From Flavobacterium endophyticum (lineage in GTDB: Bacteria > Bacteroidota > Bacteroidia > Flavobacteriales > Flavobacteriaceae), in assembly GCF_003634455.1 (NCBI RefSeq), contig NZ_RBLC01000004.1, positions 268,502 through 332,501 of the forward strand: a stretch of DNA of 64,000 bases, given 5' to 3'. This document shows positions 18,001-25,389 of this stretch, piece by piece. The notes beneath the pieces were generated by a model that was given only the letters and a program-made list of their open reading frames with translations, was not told where the DNA came from and ran no database searches. How positions within the stretch are numbered: the stretch's first letter is position 1; each line of letters begins with the position of its first letter. Made by a program: the position numbers and the translations under genes.

Positions 18001-19439
18001 GCACGCCTGCTGCGACTTCTACAAGCTATTTTATCAGCAGCTTCACTACAACCGGAGGATCTGCAAATATCAACAATACCGGCACGACTATCGGAACCGG
18101 AGGCTATTCTAACTTTACGGCCATGAAAGTGCAGCAATACGAAGGGGCTTCTGTCAGCTTCAGCGCTGCCTATAGCGGCGGCTCTGGATTCTCAATCTGG
18201 ATCGACTGGAACAACAATATGGCTTTTGAAGCTACAGAAAGAGTATTTACTACTGCAGCTTATGGAGCTGCTGCCACTGGAAGCATTACCGTTCCGGCTA
18301 CGACTCCTGTAGGAAACTATAGGATGAGAATCCGTATGGACTATAACAACAATGCTCCTGCCGATGCCTGCGGCTTTAACTCAGGCAACGGAGAAGCAGA
18401 AGACTATACCTTTGAAGTAGTTACTCCTCCATCATGTCCTGCACCGACAGGCGGGGCAGCCGGAAACCTTACTACTGCTACAGCACAGCTGACATGGGTA
18501 AGCAGCGGAACGTCGTTTGACGTAGAATACGGCCCTAGAGGATTTACGCAAGGCACGGGAACAATGGCAACTGCTGTAGCACAGCCGCATACCATTTCTG
18601 GACTTACTGCCAATACAGCCTACCAGTTCTACGTACGCAGAAACTGTGGTGCCGGAGACCTAAGCAATTGGGCAGGACCGTTCTCTTTCACGACGGCTTG
18701 CGGAACACAGACTGTTCCCTACTTGCTTGACTTTAACGAGGTAACAGTTCCTGCATTGCCGTTATGTACGTCTATCCAAAATGCCGGAACTGGAAATAAC
18801 TGGAAAACCGACAACGTAAACGGATGGGGCTTTGCTTCGAAAGTCTTGAACTACAGCTACAATTCGACAAACCCGGCTAATGCTTGGTTCTATACGAACG
18901 GAATCCAATTAGAAGCGGGAACAAACTATACGCTGAAATTCCAATACGGAAACAGCGGTAATACGAATTATGTAGAAAGACTAAAAGTCAACATAGCTGC
19001 TTCTGCCGATTATAATGCGATGACAAGAAATATCGTAGACTATCCGGCCATCACAAACAACACGCCGCTAGAATCGTCTACTACCTTCACGGTAGAAACA
19101 AGCGGTGTGTATTATCTAGGATTCAACGCCTACTCTATCACAGACAGGGCTCAGATTTATGTAGATAATATTGCGGTTGACGTATCGCTTTCTACTCCGG
19201 ACTTCGAAACAGCTGCTTTCAAAGCATATCCGAACCCGGTAAAAGGCATACTGAATCTTTCGTATACGAAAAACATCACTGATGTTGCGGTATTCAACTT
19301 AATTGGACAGCAGGTAATCGCCAAGCCGATTAATGCTGACAATGGCCAAATTGATATGTCAAGCCTGCCAGCTGGTACGTATCTGGTAAAAGTAACTGCC
19401 GACAATGCAGTGAAGACCGTCAAGATCATAAAAGAATAG
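15036..19439 (+). CDS. Type IX-secreted GEVED/fibronectin-III repeat surface protein
   Basis: 1467-residue exported protein. After a basic N-terminus and a hydrophobic signal segment (about 17-35) come five tandem units starting near residues 50, 285, 519, 754 and 988, each about 234 residues. Each unit has a GEVED domain (opening YCxPAAT, WVDWNxN, closing NGEAEDYT) and an FnIII-like domain (opening PPT, FDVEYGPAGF, closing WAGPFRF). A jelly-roll-like region follows (about 1221-1390). The last 70 residues form a type A T9SS sorting domain (AYPNPVKGILNLSY, LPAGTYLVKV, KIIKE), so export through PorQ-type machinery and surface attachment or release is expected. The role is probably adhesion or glycan binding. 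Unit sequences are very similar even at DNA level. Confidence 0.92.
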   Translation: MKNFTQPHRKKFRTKQWLTLLYCLGMSIFLYAYSGPRPDNYTAETGSLAYCTPAATGTSYYIKDFSTTGATQNISNLSSGMGTGGYSDQTARIVRQAASGTINFSVAYSSGTYGLAIWVDWNGDTTFDTSERVYRTSAYGSSASGTITIPATTAVGSYRMRVLADYNKADPENPCTFNSGNGEAEDYTLDVTSPPNCLPPSDLGIGNVTFTGAQFSWLSEGTVFDVEYGPAGFAQGTGTMASSVGNPYDVSGLTADTAYQYYVRKDCGAGDKSVWAGPFRFFTGYCLPAATSTSYFINSFTTTGGFANITNTGTTIGTGGYSNFAAQKVSHFEGGAVNFSAAYSGGSGFAIWVDWNNNMAFETGERMFTTTAYGSSATGSFTVPAGTPVGNYRMRIRMDYNNSGPSDACTFTSGNGEAEDYTFEVVTPPSCLPPTELGAGNITFTTAQFSWLGEGTVFDVEYGPAGFTQGTGTMASSVANPYDASGLTADTSYQYYVRRACSSTDKSPWAGPFRFYTGYCLPAATGTTNYIKDFSTTGGFSNISNLNTTQGTGGYSNFAPQKVSHYEGGAVNFSAVYNSGTFGLAIWIDWNKNLVFESTERMFNTTGYSSSQNGTITIPAGTPVGNYRMRVLADYNKDNPENPCGFNSGNGEVEDYTFEVVTPPTCMPPTELGAGNVTFTTAQFSWLGEGTIFDVEYGPAGFTPGTGTMASSVGNPYDVSGLTADTSYQYYVRRDCGAGDKSPWAGPFRFYTGPCRFAATSTSYFIKDFTTTGGFLNISNTATGIGTGGYSNFAAMKVQQSEGGTINFSAAYSGGSGFAIWVDWNKNMAFEADERVFNTTAYGAAATGNFTIPAGTALGSYRMRIMMDYNSSTPTTPCAPSSGNGEGEDYTVEVVTPPSCLPPTNLTVGNMTPTAAQLTWTSTGTLFDVEYGPAGFTPGTGTMTTGTANPLNISGLTAETAYQFYVRRDCGTDGKSAWAGPFRFFTGYCTPAATSTSYFISSFTTTGGSANINNTGTTIGTGGYSNFTAMKVQQYEGASVSFSAAYSGGSGFSIWIDWNNNMAFEATERVFTTAAYGAAATGSITVPATTPVGNYRMRIRMDYNNNAPADACGFNSGNGEAEDYTFEVVTPPSCPAPTGGAAGNLTTATAQLTWVSSGTSFDVEYGPRGFTQGTGTMATAVAQPHTISGLTANTAYQFYVRRNCGAGDLSNWAGPFSFTTACGTQTVPYLLDFNEVTVPALPLCTSIQNAGTGNNWKTDNVNGWGFASKVLNYSYNSTNPANAWFYTNGIQLEAGTNYTLKFQYGNSGNTNYVERLKVNIAASADYNAMTRNIVDYPAITNNTPLESSTTFTVETSGVYYLGFNAYSITDRAQIYVDNIAVDVSLSTPDFETAAFKAYPNPVKGILNLSYTKNITDVAVFNLIGQQVIAKPINADNGQIDMSSLPAGTYLVKVTADNAVKTVKIIKE
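15183..18697 (+). repeat. Five tandem DNA repeats of about 705 bp inside the GEVED gene
   Basis: Units begin near 15183, 15888, 16590, 17295 and 17997 and end near 18697, a spacing of 702-707 bases. Long segments are nearly identical between units, for example around the FDVEYGPAGF and WAGPFRF codons. This degree of likeness implies recent duplication or gene conversion. Confidence 0.85.
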
Positions 19440-19521
19440 TTTAGGTTTCTTTTTGAGAATGGGCATGTATATTTTATATGCGTCCGAACATTAAGGTCGG
19501 TGGTAGTAGATCTTAATGCTA

Positions 19522-19557
19522 GAAAGCACTTCAAGTTTTGAAGTGCTTTCTTTTTTT
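19522..19557 (+). terminator. Strong terminator after the GEVED gene
   Basis: GAAAGCACTTCAA (19522-19534) and TTGAAGTGCTTTC (19538-19550) form a 13-pair stem with loop GTT, followed by TTTTTTT. Confidence 0.92.
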
Positions 19558-19573
19558 ATAGCATAAGCCAATT

Positions 19574-20068
19574 TTATTCGTAAGATCTATAGTTGATATA
19601 CAAGACACATTGAGGAAGTATCTTTTTCATCTCCGCCACATACTCTAATAAAATCTCCTCGTTCTCTTCTTCTGAAGAAACATACAGCTCTTTGAGTTTT
19701 TGGAGCTGGAATAAGCCAGGCAGGTCTTTGAGTCCGATTTTTGTCTTTACGAGATCCAGATACACTAGATCGACCAGCTGGTTCAGGTACGGCACGCTTT
19801 CGTTGGTAATATCCTTATGGTCCCGTAAGGTAAGTTCTGAAAGGCTGGCAATCTTGCTGATATGCCTTACTCCTTCATCCGTAATATTGGTAAATTTCAG
19901 ATAAATTCCATGGATGGTCGGAATCCTGGAAGTCAGATACTCTAAAAACTGATCGTCTGTTTCTGAATCGATCGATTTATAGCCGCTGATTTCGAGCGGA
20001 ATGTCTGCCAGCTTGGAAATGCCAAAATTGTTTTTCCAAAAATGTTTTTCTTTTCCTTTTAAATGCAT
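19574..20068 (-). CDS. Leucine-rich-repeat-like protein
   Basis: 164-residue protein without signal peptide. The middle (about 50-135) shows repeats of LRR character: IHGIYLKFTNITDEGVRHI, LSELTLRDHKDITNESVPYL, LVYLDLVKTKIGLKDLPGL, LKELYVSS. The ITDEG spacing resembles the cysteine-containing LRR subtype. It is the last gene of a five-gene leftward block and the only member that lacks an export signal. It probably mediates protein contacts; the partner is unknown. It converges on the GEVED gene without a terminator of its own. Confidence 0.75.
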   Translation of the reverse strand: MHLKGKEKHFWKNNFGISKLADIPLEISGYKSIDSETDDQFLEYLTSRIPTIHGIYLKFTNITDEGVRHISKIASLSELTLRDHKDITNESVPYLNQLVDLVYLDLVKTKIGLKDLPGLFQLQKLKELYVSSEEENEEILLEYVAEMKKILPQCVLYINYRSYE

Positions 20069-20091
20069 GGCCTATCCTGTGGGATAATTTG

Positions 20092-20463
20092 CTATTCCTC
20101 TTTAAACCGCAGTTCGGCATAAAAAAGAATGCCATTTAAAATAATGTCCTTGATATCCTTATACTTTTTTGCCTCTTTTTCTTCTCCCATGCAATCAAAC
20201 TTTTTGCTTTCGTAAAAATAGGTAGCCGTATTGCCATATCCATCGCCTTCTTGTATGTTAATGGAAACGATGCGCTCCAATTTCATCACAGAAAACTTTT
20301 CGCTTGCCACGATAACGCCGTTTTTTTGGATGTTATAGCTGCCTTTATAATCAGAGCCTTCGCTGGTGACATGATCAATGCTAACAGTATAAGCTCCAGA
20401 AGTTACGCTTTGTGCAGTGGCTGCACACGCCATAAAATAAATAATGATAAAAAGTTTGTTCAT
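20092..20463 (-). CDS. Small secreted protein of unknown function
   Basis: 123 residues. A signal peptide (about 1-18, ending TAQS) is followed by a predominantly beta region (AYTVSIDHV, DYKGSYNIQKNGVIVASEKF) and an acidic/basic tail with a single Cys in KKFDCMGEEKE. I do not recognise the family. It is the fourth gene in the leftward block; the gap to the next gene is 23 bases, which supports cotranscription. The start ATG is immediately before the hydrophobic core. Likely periplasmic or surface located. Confidence 0.7.
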   Translation of the reverse strand: MNKLFIIIYFMACAATAQSVTSGAYTVSIDHVTSEGSDYKGSYNIQKNGVIVASEKFSVMKLERIVSINIQEGDGYGNTATYFYESKKFDCMGEEKEAKKYKDIKDIILNGILFYAELRFKEE

Positions 20464-20495
20464 GATTTTAAGGTTTGGTTATTAAAACGAAGTAC

Positions 20496-21017
20496 CTATT
20501 CAATTATTCCGTAAGTCAGCTCTCCAGTATTATTTGAATTGCTAAAATACGTCCGAAAGCTATTTTTATTTCTCGATTTCCTCCATATATAATGTGTTAC
20601 TGTTGAGCCAAGTATCTCAAAATTATCTATTTTGGATTTATATTTTTTATCCTTCAATTCTTTTTCGATCAAACTGGTGTTTGCTGCTCCATAAAAATCA
20701 TACGTCACTTCTACGATTTTTTTGTTCTTTCCGTAGAGAATCTCAATTTTTTCAAGTTCCCCTTCATTCTCTAGATAAAATGAAAAGACTAGTTCTTCTT
20801 CAATTTCAACTCCTGATTTAAGATATTCCGTCTTTTCGACTTTATCGGTATCAAAATGCTTATTTTCCATATAAGAAACGATGTTCTCTCTTGTGGTGTT
20901 ATGAAAAATATCATTGACCAGTGCCAATTTCTCATTTTCGAATTTTTCTTGTGAAAAAGAAAAAGTCGTAATAAGCAGAAAGCTTATAGCTAAAAATAAT
21001 TTGGATTGAATTTTCAT
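20496..21017 (-). CDS. Secreted protein of unknown function
   Basis: 173 residues with a signal peptide (about 1-22, ending TFSFSQ). The mature part is rich in Glu, Lys and Asn: an N-terminal helical stretch (KLALVNDIFHNTTRENIVSYM), then beta-rich sequence (GVEIEEELVFSFYLENEG, VEVTYDFYG) and a Trp-Arg-rich strand near THYIWRKSRNK. No known family is recognised. It is the third gene of the leftward block, 32 bases before the next start. Probably a periplasmic or surface protein. Confidence 0.7.
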   Translation of the reverse strand: MKIQSKLFLAISFLLITTFSFSQEKFENEKLALVNDIFHNTTRENIVSYMENKHFDTDKVEKTEYLKSGVEIEEELVFSFYLENEGELEKIEILYGKNKKIVEVTYDFYGAANTSLIEKELKDKKYKSKIDNFEILGSTVTHYIWRKSRNKNSFRTYFSNSNNTGELTYGIIE

Positions 21018-21077
21018 AATTTAAATGGTTTAATTCATTTTATTTTGTTCGGGTGCCAAAGTATTTATTTAGACAGC

Positions 21078-21590
21078 CTAAGAGCTTGCAAGATCCTGAA
21101 ACAGTTCTTCTAGCTGGTCGTAGATCTCATACCCGTCACTGCCTTTCATCATGATATACATGACTACCATATTCGATTTATCTCGCGTCGTGCTGCCGCC
21201 CTGTACGCTGGTTATTTCCACATCATTGTTTCCTTCGAGCGTAAGGGCGAACAAAAAGGCCTTGTTGCCTCGTTCTTTGTCTACCTCATCGTTCAGGCTC
21301 ACTTCTTCAATCTTTTTCGGGTCGAAAGAATATGTGATGGTAAGATCTTCATAAGCGCTTCCCCAGGAAGTTACGCTGGTAAAAGAGACCCATCCCTTTT
21401 TAGAGGCGTGTTCTGAAAAATTCATGTACGTATGCGTCAGGTGTGACGGACTGCTATCGCCAGTCCTAATACGCACGTTTTTTACATTTTGGAGCAGCCC
21501 GTTGATATCTTTGATAATTTCTGATCTGCTTTGCGCTAGAAGGTTGAACGAGCTTGCAACCAATAGGAGTACCAATACTTTTGTTTTCAT
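21078..21590 (-). CDS. Secreted protein of unknown function
   Basis: 170 residues. A signal peptide ends near residue 20 (NLLAQSRSE). The mature domain has alternating beta strands (NVRIRTGDSS, WVSFTSVT, LTITYSFDPKKIEEVSL, AFLFALTLEG) and a C-terminal helix (YEIYDQLEELFQDLAS). The layout differs from the next two secreted proteins, so these are not simple paralogues. It is the second gene in the block, 43 bases after the beta-propeller gene. Function unknown. Confidence 0.72.
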   Translation of the reverse strand: MKTKVLVLLLVASSFNLLAQSRSEIIKDINGLLQNVKNVRIRTGDSSPSHLTHTYMNFSEHASKKGWVSFTSVTSWGSAYEDLTITYSFDPKKIEEVSLNDEVDKERGNKAFLFALTLEGNNDVEITSVQGGSTTRDKSNMVVMYIMMKGSDGYEIYDQLEELFQDLASS

Positions 21591-21633
21591 AATTTTAGGG
21601 GGTTAGTTAAATTTAGTTGTACTTTTTTTACGT

Positions 21634-22839
21634 CTATTTTCTATTCTTCTTATTTTTTAATTTTTCCTGCGCTGCTTTTGCCGCTTCGATCTTTTTCGGA
21701 TCCACAGGTTTCGGATTGTTTATTTCCCATTGTCTTTCTGCCTGAACCCGCAGCCTATCTGCTGTTTGCTGATCCGGTTCAAAGTCCAGTCCATACAGCT
21801 GTCCATCGTTTTTAGAGATCAGCCAGATGGCCCTGCCGTCTACCCTAACCTGATGCGGATTCCATCTGGTCAAATCGAGCCTCCGCAGCAGCTTGTTGTT
21901 TTTAAAATCATAATGGATGAGCTGTTTTTGGCAATACAGCCAGACGCTTTCAGCATTGGTTGTCAGGATAGCGCCAGCGTCATCGGGATCAAAATACGGT
22001 TCTTCAAATAGTGTTTCTAAAGCTAGTGAAGCTATTTTTCTTTTGTTAGTGCCAAGCACCAAAAGCTGCTTCTCGCTTAAAATAAAAGTGTGGCTCTGGG
22101 TTCTCTTGACCTGATGCTCCAGAGGGTCTATCTTATTCTTCCTTAAAAAGTCTGGCATAATTTCTTTGCCATCATGTGTCAGGAATTTATATTCTTTTAC
22201 AAAAACTTCGACCGTATCGATATAGGTATGCTTGCGGGCTTTTCCTTTTAGCAGATTTCCGCTGTAGTCTGTTTCAAACCAGTTGTCGTCTTCCGCATTA
22301 GCAATAATTCGGTCTGGGCGGTACGCAGGCGCTACCTCAGCCCCATGTCCTATGTTTTTCTGCCAGAGCGTCTTGTCTTCTTGAAAATCGTATGCCACTA
22401 ATTTTCCGCCATCCCACAAAACCGTACAATACATCCTGCCATTGGCAAAATAGGGCTCTGATTGTAGCGATTCAAAAGGAAGCTCCTTACGTTTTGCTCC
22501 CGTATTCAAGTCGTATTGCGCCACTCTTGTCCGTCCCTTTTCATAATTTCCATAGAAAAAGGCATCATTGTGCAGATAGGGCGGAGTATTCGATTTCCAG
22601 CCTGTATAAATTTCCCAGACCGGCTGCAAGCTTGTCTTATCGATAGCATAGATTTTATAATCGGCAGCGTTGAAAAGAACCTTGTCGGCAGCAATGACAA
22701 GGGAAGCCGAGAGCGAAGTGGTCTCGAAGTTTTTAACTACACTATTGGATTTGTAAATTTCAGTCTGCGAAAAAGCCGCCGTGCCAGCCAAAAGCAGGGC
22801 ATATCGCAACGAATAAGAAAGAAAGCTCGCTTTTAGCAT
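21634..22839 (-). CDS. Secreted PQQ-like beta-propeller protein
   Basis: 401 residues with a hydrophobic N-terminal signal ending near AAFSQ (about 25). Repeating blade-like segments follow: YKIYAIDKTSLQPVWEIYTG, GKLVAYDFQEDKTLWQKN, SVWLYCQKQLIHYDFKNNKLLR, and AIWLISKNDGQLYGLDF. The pattern of Trp before a blade turn is like PQQ/BamB-type propellers, but quinone or BamB function is not implied. The C-terminal 45 residues are highly charged and helical (KPVDPKKIEAAKAAQEKLK). It is the first gene of a five-gene leftward block with a -7 box upstream. Likely a periplasmic scaffold. Confidence 0.78.
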   Translation of the reverse strand: MLKASFLSYSLRYALLLAGTAAFSQTEIYKSNSVVKNFETTSLSASLVIAADKVLFNAADYKIYAIDKTSLQPVWEIYTGWKSNTPPYLHNDAFFYGNYEKGRTRVAQYDLNTGAKRKELPFESLQSEPYFANGRMYCTVLWDGGKLVAYDFQEDKTLWQKNIGHGAEVAPAYRPDRIIANAEDDNWFETDYSGNLLKGKARKHTYIDTVEVFVKEYKFLTHDGKEIMPDFLRKNKIDPLEHQVKRTQSHTFILSEKQLLVLGTNKRKIASLALETLFEEPYFDPDDAGAILTTNAESVWLYCQKQLIHYDFKNNKLLRRLDLTRWNPHQVRVDGRAIWLISKNDGQLYGLDFEPDQQTADRLRVQAERQWEINNPKPVDPKKIEAAKAAQEKLKNKKNRK

Positions 22840-22875
22840 GATACTGTTTTACGTTTAGGCCGTCCTTTATTTTAA

Positions 22876-22883
22876 CAAAACTA
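22876..22883 (-). promoter_or_regulatory. Candidate -7 box for the beta-propeller operon
   Basis: On the minus strand this reads TAGTTTTG, matching TAnnTTTG, 36 bases before the ATG at 22839. TTG triplets upstream are at non-standard spacing. Confidence 0.45.
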
Positions 22884-22899
22884 GTACAAATACAAACTT

Positions 22900-22928
22900 C
22901 ATAAAATACCCCTAAAGGGGTATTCTTT
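22900..22928 (-). terminator. Terminator after the LuxR-family gene
   Basis: AATACCCC (22905-22912) and GGGGTATT (22917-22924) form a perfect stem with loop TAAA. Read leftward it is followed by a T-rich tract. Confidence 0.75.
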
Positions 22929-22941
22929 GCGATTGCGAAAC

Positions 22942-23697
22942 TTAAATAAGTCCTTGGAGGATGCTGTTTTTTATCAGCTCTACCGTATTTTTGGAGTCGG
23001 ACTTTGCCAAGATATTCTTGCGGTGTTTTTTGACCGTTAGCGGACTAATAAATAGTTTTGCTGCTATTTCATTATTATTTAGCCCGTTGCCTAGGAGTCG
23101 GATAATATCAATTTCCCGTTTCGAAAATTCGATGCTGTCCCCGTCATTTTCATCCAGGCTTAGATTCATAAAAGAAGGCTCTCCGTGCAAGCCGATAAGC
23201 GAAATCTTATAGGTATTAAAATTAGTGAGGTGGTCGATACGGGTGTGAATGTTGAGCGATTTTCCGTAGCCTCCGTCGTCATCCATAGTGAGCATCAAGG
23301 CTTGGTGGTTAAATAAGGCATACTCGCCATTGTGCAGCCTGCCCCTGTGGCAATAGCTTATCTTATAGCTCATCAGTTTATCACGGCTTATGTTTTCTGA
23401 AAAAAAACGGGTCAGAAAAGCTTCGGCCTTTACGACAAAATCTAAATCTTCTGGATGGATTGCGCCCAGTATATGATTAAATGTGGTATCCTCCTGATCA
23501 AATCCATGCATCTGGTAGAGCGCCGGACTGATGTGCGAAAGCGACATGTCGAAAAAATCAATAATGTAAAAATAAAACGGACCCGTGCTGATAATCGAAT
23601 TCGTCAGGTCGTCAAACGAAATGGGATGCGACGATGTGGTTCTGGTGGTTCTGTTAGAAAGCCAGACATTATGAAGATTTTGTATTTCAGCGTCCAT
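22942..23697 (-). CDS. LuxR-family regulator with PAS-like sensor domain
   Basis: 251 residues from the ATG at 23697. Residues about 25-165 resemble a PAS/PAC fold (FYFYIIDFFDMSLSHISPALYQMHGF, ILGAIHPEDLDFV). The C-terminus (about 188-251) is a LuxR/GerE HTH: FSKREIDIIRLLGNGLNNNEIA, then LFISPLTVKKHRKNIL. This architecture is common in Bacteroidota regulators. The frame stays open to 23772, but that extension is AT-rich and hydrophobic and contains promoter-like sequence, so the inner ATG is preferred. It lies just upstream of the five-gene secreted-protein block in the same direction, separated by a terminator, and could regulate it (inferred). Confidence 0.88.
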   Translation of the reverse strand: MDAEIQNLHNVWLSNRTTRTTSSHPISFDDLTNSIISTGPFYFYIIDFFDMSLSHISPALYQMHGFDQEDTTFNHILGAIHPEDLDFVVKAEAFLTRFFSENISRDKLMSYKISYCHRGRLHNGEYALFNHQALMLTMDDDGGYGKSLNIHTRIDHLTNFNTYKISLIGLHGEPSFMNLSLDENDGDSIEFSKREIDIIRLLGNGLNNNEIAAKLFISPLTVKKHRKNILAKSDSKNTVELIKNSILQGLI

Positions 23698-23859
23698 GCT
23701 ATTGAGATTTGGCAAACAAATTAACATAAAATAAATTAAAAAAATACGCAAAACCGAAAAAACATGAGACATTAGTTTTCATTGCCAAAATAGTCGCAGC
23801 ATACTCTAGCTTCCAGAAGTTTTTTTTAAAAAATCTTCCCAACAGAGTACGGTTGCAAA

Positions 23860-24174
23860 AGTTCTTATAGGCACTACTCATCTTCTTATATCCTCTGCTC
23901 AAGTTCTTATATGCTCTCCTCATCTTCTTATAGGCTCTGCTCATTTTCTTATTGGCTCTGCTCATCTTCTTATTGGCTCTGCTCAACTTCTTATTGGCAC
24001 TGCTCATCTTCTTATTGGCTCTGCTCATCTTCTTATTGGCTCTGCTCATCTTCTTATTGGCTCTGCTCATCTTCTTATTGGCTCTGCTCATCTTCTTATT
24101 GGCACTGCTCATCTTCTTATTGGCGCTGCTCATCTTCTTATTGGCACTGCTCAAGTTCTTATTAGCACTGCTTG
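23860..24174. repeat. 21-bp tandem repeat (minisatellite), 15 units
   Basis: Fifteen consecutive 21-base units with consensus TCTTCTTATTGGCTCTGCTCA. The central units (23965-24132) are nearly identical, and the outer ones are degenerate, as expected for a repeat array that grows from the middle. On the minus strand an open frame (24154 to 23699, 151 codons) reads a heptapeptide close to MSRANKK in each unit, continues through 50 non-repeat residues, and its stop lies one base before the LuxR start codon. Other frames are also stop-free through the repeats, so the open frame alone does not prove a gene. Confidence 0.9.
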
Positions 24175-24183
24175 TTTAGTATT

Positions 24184-24220
24184 AGACAAAAAAAATGCGC
24201 TTCCCAAAGGCAGCGCATTT
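24184..24220 (-). terminator. Terminator of holA
   Basis: AAATGCGCT (24193-24201) and AGCGCATTT (24212-24220) form a nine-pair stem. Read leftward it is followed by a T-run (A-run at 24188-24195). T-rich sequence on the right makes it partly bidirectional. Confidence 0.85.
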
Positions 24221-24253
24221 CTTTTTATATAATTGTATTCTACTCTATCAGTA

Positions 24254-25258
24254 CTAGCTAAAAATATTGGCGAGCATTTCCTTCATCAGGTCGCCTGGCG
24301 GCAGCCCATTGGCACCTACGCCTTTGCTCTTGACGTCGATATCGCGAAGCGAGGCCACAATCTGGCTCACTTTTTTCATCGGATAATTCTTGATGGCCAC
24401 GTCATACTCCTTAACAAAAAAAGGATTGATGCCCAAGGCCGAGGCCACGTTCTTCGGATTGCGGTCTTTCAGTCCGTGGTATTTCAACAGCTGTATAAAA
24501 AAGCCAAATGTCTGCCCTACGGTCAATACCAGCGGATTGTCTTTCGGGTTGTCTGCAAAATACTGAGCAATCTGGTAGGCCTTTTTGATGTTCTTCTCTC
24601 CTATGGCCTTGCGCAGCTCGAACACATTAAAATCTTTGCTGAATCCGATGTTTTCTTCTATAATTTCGGGCGTCACCGTGCTGCCTTGCGGCAAGATGAT
24701 TGCCAGCTTGTCCAGCTCGTTCGCAATCTTGCTCAGGTCGGTGCCCAAAAAGTCGACAAGCATTGCCGCTGCCTTGGGCTCGATGTTGAGCTTCTTTCCG
24801 GCGAGCACGCGCTTGAGCCAGTCGCCTACTTGGTTTTCGTATAATTTCTTGCTTTCGTAGACCAGTCCGTTCTTGTCTAAGACCTTCGTCACCTTCTTTC
24901 TCTTGTCGAGCGTCTTGTATTTATACGCCATGACCAGTACCGTTGTCGGCATCGGATTTTCGGCATAGCTTTCCAGCTTGTCGATGGTGCGCGAAAGCTC
25001 CTGCGCCTCCCTGACGATCACTACCTGCCGCTCTGCCATCATCGGATAACGCTTGGCGGTAGACACGATATCTTCTATAGACACGTCGCGCCCGTAGAGT
25101 ATCGTCTGGTTAAAGCCTTTTTCGTCTTCGGCAAGAAGATTCGCTTCCATATATTCCGTCAGCTTGTCGATATAATACGGCTCCTCGCCCATCAAGAAAT
25201 AAATAGGCTTGATGATACCCGCCTTGATATCGTTGACAATTTTTACTACCTCATCCAC
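24254..25258 (-). CDS. holA: DNA polymerase III subunit delta
   Basis: Clamp-loader subunit that opens the sliding clamp during replication. The 334 residues begin with the delta N-terminal segment KPIYFLMGEEPYYIDKL, followed by a degenerate AAA+ region without a Walker A, as expected for delta, then the helical lid (FLGTDLSKIANELDKLAI) and C-terminal collar domain (FNVFELRKAIGEKN, LGINPFFVKEY). The start is a GTG codon at 25258; no in-frame ATG is nearby and the family sequence begins at this position. A -7 box lies 32 bases upstream and a terminator downstream, so it is monocistronic. Confidence 0.95.
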   Translation of the reverse strand: MDEVVKIVNDIKAGIIKPIYFLMGEEPYYIDKLTEYMEANLLAEDEKGFNQTILYGRDVSIEDIVSTAKRYPMMAERQVVIVREAQELSRTIDKLESYAENPMPTTVLVMAYKYKTLDKRKKVTKVLDKNGLVYESKKLYENQVGDWLKRVLAGKKLNIEPKAAAMLVDFLGTDLSKIANELDKLAIILPQGSTVTPEIIEENIGFSKDFNVFELRKAIGEKNIKKAYQIAQYFADNPKDNPLVLTVGQTFGFFIQLLKYHGLKDRNPKNVASALGINPFFVKEYDVAIKNYPMKKVSQIVASLRDIDVKSKGVGANGLPPGDLMKEMLANIFS

Positions 25259-25289
25259 ACTTTTCTAATTTTGTATGCGTATTAAAGAC

Positions 25290-25297
25290 CAAAAATA
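25290..25297 (-). promoter_or_regulatory. Candidate -7 box for holA
   Basis: On the minus strand this reads TATTTTTG, matching TAnnTTTG, 31 bases before the GTG start. No well-placed TTG box is seen. Confidence 0.45.
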
Positions 25298-25310
25298 GTG
25301 CTTTAAAAGC

Positions 25311-25342
25311 AGAACTTATTGCTAAAAATAGCAATAAGTTCT
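25311..25342 (-). terminator. Long perfect inverted repeat, probable terminator of the lipoprotein gene
   Basis: AGAACTTATTGCTA (25311-25324) and TAGCAATAAGTTCT (25329-25342) form a perfect 14-pair stem with loop AAAA. The T-tract after it in the leftward direction is poor (GCTTTTAAAG), so an operator role is also possible. Confidence 0.55.
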
Positions 25343-25389
25343 AAAAAAAACCATAGCAGTGTAGGCCGCTGCTGGCTAAAAGGATGATA

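Noticed and set aside
23699..24154. Minus-strand MSRANKK repeat frame as a protein-coding gene
   Set aside because: Kept as a finding but not called as a gene: the repeat alone explains most of the open frame, the tail overlaps the likely luxR promoter, and no family match is known.
23952..24179. Plus-strand hydrophobic Leu-rich reading frame across the 21-bp repeats
   Set aside because: It consists only of the repeat read in another frame, has no non-repeat portion or promoter, and a repeat of length divisible by 3 keeps several frames open.
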